This document shows, in pieces, positions 50,899-59,184 of a stretch of DNA of 64,000 nt (the stretch's first letter is position 1; every line of letters begins with the position of its first letter). Location of the stretch: assembly GCF_014647895.1 (NCBI RefSeq), contig NZ_BMQB01000001.1, forward strand, positions 1,008,018-1,072,017, given 5' to 3'. Origin of the DNA: Pilimelia anulata. Lineage in GTDB: Bacteria; Actinomycetota; Actinomycetes; Mycobacteriales; Micromonosporaceae. The notes under the pieces were generated by a model. The model saw only the letters and a list, made by a program, of their open reading frames with translations, searched no databases and was not told the origin of the DNA. The position numbers were made by a program, and so were the translations under genes.

Positions 50899-51317
50899 GT
50901 GTGTGGGCTGTCGTACAGCCAGTTCATCATCCGCGATATCGGTACGGGACCCGAGGACGACATCTACCGCGAGCCCGGCTCGCTGGTAGCCGTCGCCGAT
51001 GATCAGGCGACTGTGTACACCGCGACGCAGATCGGCACGGTCCAGGTGGACGTGCAACCAACAACCGAGGCGCAGCCGGTCGACCTGGACGGCTGGGATG
51101 AGGCGGTCGCGTTCTCGATCACGTCCGACGGCGAGCTGACCGTCTGTGGCCTGATGGGCGACCTGGTCGACGACATGCCGAACCTCGCCGCCGCCGGTCC
51201 GGGTACGTACGTACGTACCGGGTGGTGGTCAGTGCGGGTCGGGAGCCGGAGTTGTACCGGGTGCAGACATGGCCGGCGCCGGTGGAGGCGATCGAGGTGC
51301 TCCGTAAGTCGTCCTGA
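50899..51317 (+). pseudogene. small companion gene of the nuclease fragment, frameshifted at a 4-bp repeat
   Basis: Frame A from 50899 reads 'SQFIIRDIGTGPEDDIYREP', 'WDEAVAFSITSDGELTVCGL' and 'NLAAAGPGTYV', then runs into unrelated sequence. Frame B continues the fold as 'RVVVSAGREPELYRVQTWPA' and 'VEAIEVLRKSS' to a TGA at 51315. The switch falls exactly on a (TACG)n tract. Adding one unit would join both halves in one frame, giving a protein of about 140 residues. It sits right after the nuclease fragment, so an immunity-type partner is possible. Family not recognised with confidence. Confidence 0.55.
51204..51218. repeat. TACG tetranucleotide tract
   Basis: Three TACG units plus TAC. Located at the point of frame change in the preceding pseudogene. 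Loss of one unit by slippage explains the frameshift. Confidence 0.7.
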
Positions 51318-51859
51318 CGGACAACGCTGCGGCCCCATCCCTGGTGTGGGATGGGGCCGCGGTGTCGTTTCCGGCGTGCTCGTTGTGGCCGGCTGATTGT
51401 GCTACTTGCGCCGTACGGCGCCCCTGCCTCGCCCTGCCGTGCCGAGCCCTGCGGTGCCGAGCCCCTGCCCTGCGGTGCCGAGCGTTGCCCTGCCGTGCCG
51501 AGCCCTACGGTGCCGAGCCCTGCCTGGCCTTGCCGTGGTCGTGACCGCACACGACGGCGCCGAGCGTCAGGCCGGAACGTTGAGCCCATGGGACCCGGTG
51601 CCGGTGCGTCGGCAGAGCCACCGGCGGGGACCTTGGCAGACGCCTGTTGGCTTCGGCGCAGGTAGCGGCCATAGAAGCGCCCGGTTCGGTCGCGTCGGCC
51701 GTCGACCGGGCGCGTCGAGCACCTCGGGTCGTGGCATTAGTTGGGAGCTTGGACATTCACCCGGAGGTGCGACGGAGCCGGTGCTGATAGGCGGTGGTCG
51801 GATACCGAATCTTTTCCGGACGACAGATCCACGCCCCGGTCATCCGGGGCGCGCAGGTG
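51318..51859. other. gene-poor region with degenerate repeats
   Basis: No supportable gene. Contains the imperfect repeat array at 51428-51520 and short open frames on both strands that encode low-complexity Arg/Cys/Pro peptides without ribosome binding sites. Immediately beyond it lies the stop of a reverse-strand membrane protein gene. Confidence 0.5.
51428..51520. repeat. degenerate 15-21 bp repeat array
   Basis: About five copies of a unit close to GGTGCCGAGCCCTGC, spaced 15 to 21 bp apart, with point changes and small insertions. No coding or palindromic character. It appears to be a decaying minisatellite. Confidence 0.65.
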
Positions 51860-52663
51860 TCACCGGTATCGATGGTCTTCCGAAGTGCCCCAAATCCACG
51901 TGAACGGGTTCTCCCGCGGTCGCAACGGCTGTGGCGGCGGCGTCCGTCCATCGATCGGCAGCCGGCCGGAGAGACGCTGGCGCAGCTCCACCATCATGAG
52001 GGCGAACATGCCGGAGTGACCCGCAACCGCCAGGACCAGCAGCCACACCAGGAACACGTTGCCGCCACCTTTACCACCGAGGATGGCGACGGCACCGACA
52101 ACGACCTGCATGACCGCCAGCAGCGCCTTGGCGTGGACCGGCAGCAGCGGGTGGACGTCAGCCGCGCCGAACCAGCTCCGAAGCTGATCGCGGACGTACG
52201 TCCCGGTCAGCACCACCAGGCTCACCACATGCAGGTAAACCACGAAGGCAGCGACCGGTACCCATAGGACGATCACAACGAGCACCGCTAACCAGCTCAC
52301 GCCCCACAACCACTTGCAGAACCAAACTCCGGCCAGAACCGCGGCGGGCACCCCGACCGCCAGCAGCACTATCGACCCCACCACGGCGAGTAGTACCCGC
52401 AGCATCGACACCAGCGGCGCGAACGCACGTGCACGCAGCTTCTTCGGCGTGAGGATCAGAATGATCGCGGCGACGGTTGCCATGAACCCGACGGCTGCGT
52501 TGAGCAGCGGCGACAGTACGAACGCGTCGATCAGGTCGGACCAGCCGGCGCTGGTCCGACCGAGCAGGACGCTCCAGATGAAGAGACCGCCGAGCGTCGA
52601 GAAGAGGGACAGTACGGCGTGCACCGGCTGCGGCCACGCTACTGGGCGCTGCTGCTCCCGCAC
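51860..52663 (-). CDS. polytopic membrane protein, unknown
   Basis: A 267-residue protein with about six transmembrane helices ('AVLSLFSTLGGLFIWSVLLG', 'AVGFMATVAAIILIL', 'LLAVVGSIVLLAVGVPAAVL', 'LAVLVVIVLWVPVAAFVVYL', 'GGNVFLVWLLVLAVAG'). No family recognised. The GTG at 52663 is chosen; a TTG at 52690 would extend it by nine residues, and neither has a strong ribosome binding site. The cytoplasmic tail is Pro/Arg-rich and ends 'NPFTWIWGTSEDHRYR'. Confidence 0.65.
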   Translation of the reverse strand: MREQQRPVAWPQPVHAVLSLFSTLGGLFIWSVLLGRTSAGWSDLIDAFVLSPLLNAAVGFMATVAAIILILTPKKLRARAFAPLVSMLRVLLAVVGSIVLLAVGVPAAVLAGVWFCKWLWGVSWLAVLVVIVLWVPVAAFVVYLHVVSLVVLTGTYVRDQLRSWFGAADVHPLLPVHAKALLAVMQVVVGAVAILGGKGGGNVFLVWLLVLAVAGHSGMFALMMVELRQRLSGRLPIDGRTPPPQPLRPRENPFTWIWGTSEDHRYR

Positions 52664-52790
52664 GCTCGGCAGCGTACCGAGTGCCAGCAACCCGCCCGGC
52701 TATGTGCTCGTCGGTGCCGGCCGCGGGCCCGGCGGCCACCGTGGCGGTTCGGCAGCGGCGGCGACGGTCACCCGGGAACGTCCGCGGTCG

Positions 52791-53057
52791 TCAGGAGGGC
52801 ATCCCTGATTGGGCCGGCGTTTCCGTTGGGGGCACCTGGGCTGTGTTTCGCCTGGCCCGGATCTGCCGGTGGAACTCGTTGAGGGTCGTCATGATTACTT
52901 CGGTGGCGCCGAGCCAGCCCTCGCCTGCGTCGATGGGGATGCCGTCCACCTGGATGATGCCGTTGTCGTAGGCGACGACGTTGAGGGTGAGCTGTAGGCC
53001 CTTGTCGCGGGCGGTGGGCTTGACCATCATCGCGCTGCGGTCCAGGGATGCCGGCAT
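52791..53057 (-). CDS. small protein of unknown function
   Basis: An 88-residue protein with an excellent AGGAGGTAG ribosome binding site 3 bp from the ATG. A beta-rich core 'LQLTLNVVAYDNGIIQVDGI' is followed by helix 'GWLGATEVIMTTLNEFHRQI' and a disordered tail. No family recognised. Just upstream on the same strand (about 53060-53280) another protein-like stretch ('LQEFPDAVLCWPPACHWELA') has no clear start or stop and may be a broken gene. Confidence 0.6.
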   Translation of the reverse strand: MPASLDRSAMMVKPTARDKGLQLTLNVVAYDNGIIQVDGIPIDAGEGWLGATEVIMTTLNEFHRQIRARRNTAQVPPTETPAQSGMPS

Positions 53058-53292
53058 GGCTACCTCCTGCTGGTCGTCGGCCGGTGGGCCGGTCGGCTGT
53101 CGTGGCGCAGTTTCGAGTTTGCCGGCCCGGGCCGGGCATGCGCCCGGGAATCAGCCGCCCGTCCCGCAGCCCGACCAGCACAGCCAGCTCCCAGTGACAG
53201 GCAGGTGGCCAGCACAGTACGGCGTCGGGGAACTCCTGGAGACGCTGGGCCCCGGCGACGAGGGAGCGCCGGGGCTGGTGTCGGCGGCGGTT

Positions 53293-53442
53293 GGGCTGGA
53301 GGTGTTCTCCTGTATCGAGGGCTTCTACAACCCACGCCGACGGCACAGCCGCCTGGATAACCTCAGCCCCGACACCTACGAGAAGATCCACTACGAGTCG
53401 TTGACAGACTTTGAGGGTGCCCGGCTGTTAGGGGTCACCTGA
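53293..53442 (+). pseudogene. IS3-family transposase (OrfB) C-terminal remnant
   Basis: The forward frame reads 'CIEGFYNPRRRHSRLDNLSP' and 'DTYEKIHY', the final 'Y-N-x-R-R-x-H-S-x-L-x-x-x-S-P' block of IS3-family integrase-core transposases. Only about 50 residues remain; the DDE residues are upstream and missing. Its tail overlaps the 3' end of the PadR gene on the other strand, so the element probably inserted at or next to that gene. Confidence 0.75.
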
Positions 53443-54002
53443 GGCCAGGTGATCCGGTCGGTGCGAAGGTCGTCGATCAGACTGCGGACGTAGCTGAGTT
53501 CGGCCGTGACCACCTGGCGCTGGAACTCGGATTCGATGGCAAATAGCCGGGGGAGGAAGCTCGTCACCTCGGCGATCTCGGCGTCGAGCGCGGCCAGGCG
53601 ATCGTCCAGTCGGGTACAGCGTTCGGCGAGGGCGGTCAGCGTAGCTGCCGGGGTGAGGGTGGGCAGGAATGACAGCGCAGCGGGGAACTCGTTGTACTCC
53701 TGCGCGGGCGTGGCGAGCATGGCGCGCAGCCATTCTTCGAGGGTGGTTCGGCCGTGGTCGGTAATGCGGTAGGTGGTCCGCTCCGGCCGGTTCTCCGCCC
53801 GCTCGGTGGCGGCGATTTCGGCGAGGCCGTCGCGGACCAGTCGCTGGATCGTCTGGTAGACGCTGTTGCGCTGACTGACATTGACCACGTCGTCCTTGCG
53901 GCGTTCTTTGATCAACTGATGCATCCGGTAAGCGTGCATCGGCTCCTCGGTGAGCATCGACAGCACGGCCAGGGCGAGTACCGAGCGGCGTGGTGCGGGC
54001 AT
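53391..54002 (-). CDS. PadR-family transcriptional regulator
   Basis: A 203-residue regulator. The N-terminal winged helix is 'VLALAVLSMLTEEPMHAYRM' with 'VSQRNSVYQTIQRLVRDGLA' and the wing 'PERTTYRITDHGRTTLEEWL'. A coiled-coil dimerisation domain follows ('ERCTRLDDRLAALDAEIAEV'). The last residues ('TPNSRAPSKSVNDS') are encoded by the antisense of the IS3 remnant, so the natural C-terminus was probably replaced. The gene is divergent from a DUF998 protein. A 41-bp palindrome lies between them and is the likely PadR operator. Confidence 0.9.
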   Translation of the reverse strand: MPAPRRSVLALAVLSMLTEEPMHAYRMHQLIKERRKDDVVNVSQRNSVYQTIQRLVRDGLAEIAATERAENRPERTTYRITDHGRTTLEEWLRAMLATPAQEYNEFPAALSFLPTLTPAATLTALAERCTRLDDRLAALDAEIAEVTSFLPRLFAIESEFQRQVVTAELSYVRSLIDDLRTDRITWPQVTPNSRAPSKSVNDS

Positions 54003-54018
54003 TAGCCCAGCTTAGGGC

Positions 54019-54049
54019 TTGACTGGGAGGAGGGCGGTACAGTTATAGT
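54019..54049 (+). promoter_or_regulatory. predicted promoter of the DUF998 gene
   Basis: TTGACT (54019-54024) and TATAGT (54044-54049) resemble -35 and -10 boxes with a 19-bp spacer. Transcription would begin near 54056, the A of the DUF998 ATG. The message would then be leaderless. GGGAGGAGGG at 54025-54034 lies too far (21 bp) to serve as a normal ribosome binding site. Confidence 0.5.
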
Positions 54050-54074
54050 CATAATATGACTATAACTGTACCGC
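54034..54074. promoter_or_regulatory. 41-bp perfect palindrome, candidate PadR operator
   Basis: Arms 54034-54053 and 54055-54074 are perfect inverted repeats of 20 bp around one central A. The inner part GTTATAGTCATA/TATGACTATAAC is AT-rich, unlike the surroundings. It covers the proposed -10 box and the start codon (54056) of the DUF998 gene and lies 32 bp from the PadR start. Binding of the PadR dimer here would block both promoters. Confidence 0.75.
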
Positions 54075-54790
54075 AGCCTGCCCGAGGCAGCCGGAAGCCC
54101 GCAGAGGACCCGGCTTTCGGGCTGTCCCTGGGCACCGTGCTGGGACCGGTCGCCTTCACTCTCGCCTGGCTCGTCCTGGGCTTCGTGAGCACCGGATATA
54201 CCCTGTTCGGCCACGAGTTCACCGAATACTCGCCGATCAGCCAGTCCATCAGTGGGCTCGGCATGGGCGGCACGGCCGCGTACATGAACACGGCGTTCGT
54301 CGTGACGGGCGTGGTCCTCGTCGTCGGTCTGGTCGCTGTTTTCCGGGTCGTGCAACTCACCGACGAGGAGGCGCCAGCACGGGGGACCCGGACGACTCCG
54401 CCGCGGTCGCGGGCACTGCGCCGCAGCGCCCTGACGCTGCTGGCCTGTACCGGGCTGGGCCAGATCCTGTGCGGCCTGTTCACCCTCGAGGCGTTCCTGC
54501 CGCACCTACTGGGCTTCCTCCTGGCCGTGGGGACGCCCGTCATCGGCTTCCCGGTGGCCGGACACTATTTTCGCACCGTGCCGTCGTGGCACCGGTTCGG
54601 CACGTGGCTCCGGCTCGGCGGTCCGCTGGCCCTTGTCCTGCTGGTCGCGTACTTCCTGACGTTCCGGCCCACCCCCGACGGGGCCGAACACGGCATCGCC
54701 GGCCTTGTGCAGCGCCTTGGCGTTCTGCATGTCCACGCCTGGTTCGTCGCGATGGGGTGGCGCGCCTGGCGGGCGCGCCGTACGGCGTAG
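54056..54790 (+). CDS. DUF998 membrane protein
   Basis: A 244-residue protein with six predicted transmembrane helices. The DUF998 hallmark is 'FTEYSPISQSISGLGMGGTA' after helix 1; other helices are 'NTAFVVTGVVLVVGLVAVFR', 'GLGQILCGLFTLEAFLPHLL' and 'PLALVLLVAYFLTF'. Function of the family is unknown; partners regulated by PadR are often transporters or membrane-stress proteins. The ATG lies inside the palindrome, and no ribosome binding site is at normal distance, consistent with a leaderless message. Confidence 0.85.
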   Translation: MTITVPQPARGSRKPAEDPAFGLSLGTVLGPVAFTLAWLVLGFVSTGYTLFGHEFTEYSPISQSISGLGMGGTAAYMNTAFVVTGVVLVVGLVAVFRVVQLTDEEAPARGTRTTPPRSRALRRSALTLLACTGLGQILCGLFTLEAFLPHLLGFLLAVGTPVIGFPVAGHYFRTVPSWHRFGTWLRLGGPLALVLLVAYFLTFRPTPDGAEHGIAGLVQRLGVLHVHAWFVAMGWRAWRARRTA

Positions 54791-55303
54791 GGCGACCGGT
54801 CAGGCGCCGGACCGCACCGGGGCGTACGTGACCATGTGTCGGTTGCCGTTCTGAGCGGCACGGCAGGGCGTGTATCGAGATGTCGCCGTCGAGGAGGTTG
54901 CGATTCCGGCACCGTACTGCGTTCGCCGCGCTCAAGCATTCTTTCGAAAGTCTGTGACCGCTGTGAGCCCAAGGACCGCGAGATATCGGCTTGCGTACCT
55001 TCAGCATTTGGCTTTCCACCGTCAGCTCCAGGTCCGTGCCGGCGACGGCGGCGACGAGCATGCAGGGCTTCAACGACGCCGTGGTCCGACGTGTCGGTGT
55101 TGGGCACCTGACGAACTGTCGAGACGCGAGCCCTGCCTCGAGCGGCGGGAACCGATCAGTGCACTCGAAGATTCACCCGTGGAGCGATGTCGACCAGTCG
55201 GGTTCCTGACAATGTCATGGAGCTGCGTCGATGGTGCTGGCTACCTTACGGGCACCCACCCAGCGGGGTAGGGCACCTCGATCTCATGTCATGGGGGACC
55301 CAC
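54791..55303. other. intergenic region without recognised gene
   Basis: 513 bp between the DUF998 gene and the secreted protease. Base composition is less GC-rich than average. Short open frames occur but have no motif or ribosome binding site. It presumably carries the protease promoter. Confidence 0.5.
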
Positions 55304-56611
55304 ATGCATTTTGCTGCCATCGGCGCGGGCATCCTTGCCGCTGCGCTGCTCACACCTACTCCGTCCATCGCCGCATCCGCTATGGACGTCGGCGTGGACC
55401 TCGGTCCGCCGCCGGCGGCGGGTCAGCCGCGGGCGGCCGAGGAAGTCGCCGTTGACCTCGCCGTCGACTACCGGAACCCGCGCACCGTCATCCGTCATCC
55501 CGGTGCGCCGCAGGTGAAGGTGCACTTCAACAGTCTGCGTCTCGCACCGGGCGACTACATCACCGTGAGTAGCGAGGACGGCCGGGAGGTACACACCTAC
55601 CACAGCGACCCGACCCGGACCACCGCACCGGCTGCGGACAGTTCCTACACCCGGCACCGCAGCGTCGGGTTCGCCGCGATGTCGATCAGCGACGATGTCG
55701 CCGTGATCGCGTTGCACCGCACCGGTGGTCGCACCGTCCCGGCGAGCGCCCTGGACCGGGCCGGGTACGGCGCTCGGGTGGATCGGGTGTGGCGCAACTT
55801 CAGCCGGGCCGAGTACCGGACCCGCAACGCGGGCCGGCTCGTGGGCTGCCGGCCCAAGGACGGCCGGGAGCCGGTGGCGTGCTACGCCGACGATCCGGAC
55901 TTCACGGTGGAGGTGGCAAAGTCCGCCGCTGTCGCGGCGCTGTACAACCCGGCTGCACACATCATCCCGTACTGCACGACCGCGCGGGTCGGGAAGAAGA
56001 ACCGGATGCTGACTGCGGTGCACTGTGGCGCAACCGACACCACGCCGCACCTGAAGACCTCCGAGGTGTGGTTCGACTTCGAATGCCGGGACTGCGGCGA
56101 TGCTGATCCCAAGGTGCCGTTCAAAGTGAGCGTCGGCCAGATCCTCAAGGTCGGTGAGGCTGGCACCGGGTCTTCCGACTGGGCGGTGTTCAGCCTCAAG
56201 GAGCAGGACTTCCCGAAGGTGACGAAGTACGGGAACTTGATGCTGGACGACCGGATGCAGCTGCCGGCCGGCGAGCGGATCTACAGTCCCACCCACGGGC
56301 AGAACGACGAGGTTCCGGACGACCAGGAGACCAACTACAAGCGGCTCGGCATCTTCCAGGACCCCCGTGGCAGCGGTGGCGACAAGCCGTGTGTTCTCAC
56401 GTCGGCGCGCACCCCCGGACCCGCTTGGGCGGCCTGGTCATGCGACGGGTCCGGCCTGGGCTCCGGTGGCCCGATCATCAGCCGTGACTCCCAAAAGATC
56501 GTCGCGATTCTCAACCGCGGGGAGTGCACCGGCGCCCCCGAGCCCAGCTTCGGCATCAAGGCGGGGTACATCCTTCAGCAGACCGGCGACCTGATCCAAG
56601 GCACTGCATAG
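55304..56611 (+). CDS. secreted trypsin-like serine protease
   Basis: A 435-residue protein with signal peptide (about 1-26), a beta-rich propeptide-like N-terminal part and a chymotrypsin-fold domain from about 205. The triad is His240 ('LTAVHCG'), Asp292 ('SSDWAVF') and Ser387 ('GLGSGGP'). Several Cys pairs suggest disulfides. The ATG at 55304 has GGGGGA 5 bp upstream; an in-frame ATG at 55286 lacks one. It is expected to be extracellular. The gene stands alone. Confidence 0.88.
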   Translation: MHFAAIGAGILAAALLTPTPSIAASAMDVGVDLGPPPAAGQPRAAEEVAVDLAVDYRNPRTVIRHPGAPQVKVHFNSLRLAPGDYITVSSEDGREVHTYHSDPTRTTAPAADSSYTRHRSVGFAAMSISDDVAVIALHRTGGRTVPASALDRAGYGARVDRVWRNFSRAEYRTRNAGRLVGCRPKDGREPVACYADDPDFTVEVAKSAAVAALYNPAAHIIPYCTTARVGKKNRMLTAVHCGATDTTPHLKTSEVWFDFECRDCGDADPKVPFKVSVGQILKVGEAGTGSSDWAVFSLKEQDFPKVTKYGNLMLDDRMQLPAGERIYSPTHGQNDEVPDDQETNYKRLGIFQDPRGSGGDKPCVLTSARTPGPAWAAWSCDGSGLGSGGPIISRDSQKIVAILNRGECTGAPEPSFGIKAGYILQQTGDLIQGTA

Positions 56612-56768
56612 CTGAACCCCGGCGGGTCGGCCATTGCACTCGCGCGTGCGAACGCAATGATCCGCGCTGCTCGTCGGTGCTGGTCCGCGCGGTCCCGTGG
56701 AAGGGAACACCGGTCACCGCCCCGGCCGCCGGGATTCTTTAGATGGCTTCCGGGTTGGTGAGAGCCGT

Positions 56769-57470
56769 TCAAACACGCAGCGACACTAGGCGGGTGCCGG
56801 CAGTGTTCTCGACTTCGACCGCGCTGACCTGGCCGACCGCGACCGCGGCGGTGCCGTCCAGGTTGGTGCCGTCCCGCTCGCCTTTCTCGGAGACGATCCA
56901 GCCGCCGGCGATCATGCGCCGTCCTTGCCGGTCGACGACGATCAGGCGGCAGTCCTGGCCCTGCGCGATGCCGTTGACGGCCACGTTGATGCGTACCCAA
57001 TTGGCCACCGGGACGATGGACGCGGTGACCCGGACGTTGGTGCGCGGGTCCCGGGTGGTGGCGATGCGGGTGCCGGGCGGCTGCGGTTCGGCGGTCACGA
57101 CCGGCGGTGCCGCGGTCGGTGGCGGCGCGGACCGGTCGGTCAGGGCGGCGCCGGCCAGCACTGCTCCGGCGAGGGCGACGACGGCCGCGGCGGCCACCGC
57201 AAATAGTCCCCACCGCTGGCGGGCGGTGTTCTCCTTACGGACGTGGCGCAGGGTGCGCTGCAGGACGAGGTCGGCGTCGGGCGGCCCGTGCAGCAGCGCC
57301 TCGGGCGGCAGGTCGCCCAGGGCGGCCCGGACGGCGGTCAGCTCGGCGAGTTCGGCCCGGCAGTCGACGCAGTCGGCCAGATGGGCATCCACCTCGGTTC
57401 GCTCGGACTGGTCGAGGGCACCGAGGGCGTACGCGCCGAGCAGTGGATTGTCGTGCGGGGCGATGGTCAT
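56769..57470 (-). CDS. zinc-finger anti-sigma factor (RsiW/RslA-like)
   Basis: A 233-residue protein. The cytoplasmic N-terminal zinc-binding anti-sigma domain has H-x3-C-x2-C at His30, Cys34 and Cys37 ('DAHLADCVDCRAEL'). A transmembrane helix lies at about 85-107, and a beta-rich external domain ends 'VEVENTAGTRLVSLRV'. The ATG overlaps the sigma factor stop by one base. It should hold the sigma factor inactive until an external or redox signal releases it. Architecture matches the SigL/RslA pairs of actinobacteria. Confidence 0.92.
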   Translation of the reverse strand: MTIAPHDNPLLGAYALGALDQSERTEVDAHLADCVDCRAELAELTAVRAALGDLPPEALLHGPPDADLVLQRTLRHVRKENTARQRWGLFAVAAAAVVALAGAVLAGAALTDRSAPPPTAAPPVVTAEPQPPGTRIATTRDPRTNVRVTASIVPVANWVRINVAVNGIAQGQDCRLIVVDRQGRRMIAGGWIVSEKGERDGTNLDGTAAVAVGQVSAVEVENTAGTRLVSLRV

Positions 57471-58018
57471 CAGGCCACCCCTTCCAGAACGATGGCGCGC
57501 CCCAGCGACGAGTGTCGCAGTTGTCTGAGCGCGTGGTGGCAGCGCGACTTGACGGTGCCGGCAGGTATGCCCAGGGCCTCGGCGGTCTCGGCGACGCTGC
57601 GGCCGTGGAAGTAGATGGACACCAGGACGCTTCGGTGCTCTGCCGAAAGCCGCTCGAGCGCGTCGAGGGCGACCAGCGAGTCCACCACCGACTGCGCGTG
57701 GTCGCGCTCGACGGGGACGGTCGTCGGCGCCTGCGCCACCTCGGTCGGGCGGGCGCCGCGGGCGCGGCCCCGGTCGGCGACCAGGTTGCGGGCGACGGTG
57801 AACATCCAGCCGCGGATGGAGCCGGCCGCGGCGGACAGGTCGCCCGCGTGTCGCCAGGCCCGGATGAGGGTCTCCTGGAGGATGTCCTCGGCCGCGGCCC
57901 GGTCCCCGGTGAGCCGGCCGGCGTAGGCGAGGATCGCCGCGCCGTGCTCCTCGTGGAGGGCGCGGACCAGGGCCTCGTCCCTGGCCCGCTGACTCGAGCG
58001 GGCCTTCAGTCTGACCAT
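57470..58018 (-). CDS. ECF RNA polymerase sigma factor (SigL-like)
   Basis: A 182-residue sigma-70 of the ECF group. Region 2 includes 'ALHEEHGAAILAYAGRLTGD', 'AAEDILQETLIRAW' and 'IRGWMFTVARNLVADRGRA'. Region 4 includes 'LERLSAEHRSVLVSIYFHGR' and 'VAETAEALGIPAGTVKSRCH'. An AGGAGG site precedes the ATG. Directly upstream is a motif TGAACC-N16-CGTAGT that fits SigL-type autoregulation. The same motif recurs before the glutamine synthetase gene. Sensor partner is the overlapping anti-sigma gene. Confidence 0.93.
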   Translation of the reverse strand: MVRLKARSSQRARDEALVRALHEEHGAAILAYAGRLTGDRAAAEDILQETLIRAWRHAGDLSAAAGSIRGWMFTVARNLVADRGRARGARPTEVAQAPTTVPVERDHAQSVVDSLVALDALERLSAEHRSVLVSIYFHGRSVAETAEALGIPAGTVKSRCHHALRQLRHSSLGRAIVLEGVA

Positions 58019-58059
58019 CCGGCTGCCTCCTGTGCGCTGCTGACACGGGGGTCGCCCGC

Positions 58060-58087
58060 ACTACGGACGCCGCCCGGATCCGGTTCA
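58060..58087 (-). promoter_or_regulatory. ECF-type promoter of the sigma gene
   Basis: On the reverse strand TGAACC (58087-58082), a 16-bp spacer and CGTAGT (58065-58060), about 42 bp before the sigma factor ATG. The motif is like the TGAACC/CGT pattern of SigL-group promoters. It shares 23 of 28 positions with the element at 59185-59212. Confidence 0.65.
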
Positions 58088-58108
58088 CCATTTCTCGATT
58101 CCCGGCCG

Positions 58109-59083
58109 TCAGCCGCGGCAGGTGCGGCCACCGTTGACGCATGACACCGCCTCGGCGAGGACCGGCGCGGGCATCAGATTGAGCGCGAACGCGTGGTCGG
58201 TGCGGGGGCTGTGGTTCTGGTCGGCGAAGGCGTCGATGACGAAGCGCCGGCCGGGCGGCAGGTCGTAGGCGACGATGACCTGGAGCTGGGGGACGGGGAA
58301 CGTCCGGGGTGGGCAGCGGCCGTCGGCCGCGGTCGGCACGAGGTGCTCGCGGTGGTCGCGGCTGTCAATGCGACGCCCGTCCCAGCAGCTCGGGAAGTCG
58401 AAGATCCGCAGGACTCGCTGGCCCGGACCGCAGCGAGGGTAGCGGTCGGTGCGCCGCCGGGGACTGCCCGCACAGGTCCAGGTGGCAGCGGCGTGCTGGC
58501 CGCCGTCGGTCACGGCCAGGGCGTCGCCGACGGCGGCCCGCAGGCCGCCGGGCGGGGCGACCACGGGTCCGACCGGGCTGCCGTACATGGTGAGCGTCAC
58601 CGCGGCGGGCGTCTGGATCGCCCCGTGCTGGCCGTCCGGCCCACCGTCGGACGGCGCCAGGCGCAGGACCGGCCAGTAATACGTGGACCGGTCGCCGTTG
58701 CCGCAGGTGGTGTCCGCCACGGCGAGGCTGGCGTCGGTGGAGTCCATGTCGGTGGAGGTGTTGCCGACGTACTCGTGGGTGTGGTGGGTGGGTCCGGCGA
58801 AGCCGGGCGCGACGACGACGTTGGCGCTGTTGCGGTGGCCGATCTCGTTGCGTCCGCACGACCAGGTGTAGGAGCCGGTGCCCGTGGTGTCGCCTGGAGT
58901 GGGGGGCCAGGCCGAGGTGAGCTGGTTGACCCGGCCGATGTCCACGTAGTCCGGCCAGTCCGGCGCCGGGACACGGGCGAGCCAGGCCGCGGTGCCGCCG
59001 ACGAGGGTGAAGGCGAGCGCGGCGGCGGACAGCCGGAAGCGGCGCCGCTGCCGGTCCGACGGCGGCGGGAACGTGGCCTGCAT
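58109..59083 (-). CDS. secreted DUF1996 protein
   Basis: A 324-residue protein with a signal-anchor-like N-terminus (Arg-rich then 'LSAAALAFTLVGGTAAW'). The DUF1996 domain follows, with His/Cys residues in 'HTHEYVGNTSTDMDS', 'TYYWPVLRLA', 'FDFPSCWDGRRIDSRDHREH' and 'LQVIVAYDLPPGRRFVIDAF'. Family members are extracellular and often linked to polysaccharide or lysine-rich surface material, without proven activity. It lies upstream of the sigma gene on the same strand, and SigL-type loci often control exported proteins. The ATG at 59083 is uncertain; 59131 is an alternative. Confidence 0.82.
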   Translation of the reverse strand: MQATFPPPSDRQRRRFRLSAAALAFTLVGGTAAWLARVPAPDWPDYVDIGRVNQLTSAWPPTPGDTTGTGSYTWSCGRNEIGHRNSANVVVAPGFAGPTHHTHEYVGNTSTDMDSTDASLAVADTTCGNGDRSTYYWPVLRLAPSDGGPDGQHGAIQTPAAVTLTMYGSPVGPVVAPPGGLRAAVGDALAVTDGGQHAAATWTCAGSPRRRTDRYPRCGPGQRVLRIFDFPSCWDGRRIDSRDHREHLVPTAADGRCPPRTFPVPQLQVIVAYDLPPGRRFVIDAFADQNHSPRTDHAFALNLMPAPVLAEAVSCVNGGRTCRG

Positions 59084-59184
59084 GGCGCCAACGGTAAGGG
59101 GCCGCAACGGCGCGGGGAAGCCGGTTGACATACGCGGCGAGGTGACCGTCGGGTAGGCCGGACGAATGACGCGCCGGAAAACTT

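Noticed and set aside
51400..51540. CRISPR array
   Set aside because: Repeats are imperfect, spaced irregularly by 0-6 bp and lack spacers; no cas genes in the window.
53060..53335. Protein-like stretch on the reverse strand upstream of the 88-residue gene
   Set aside because: No start codon with ribosome binding site, and the frame runs out of phase into the next gene; possibly a broken gene but not supportable.
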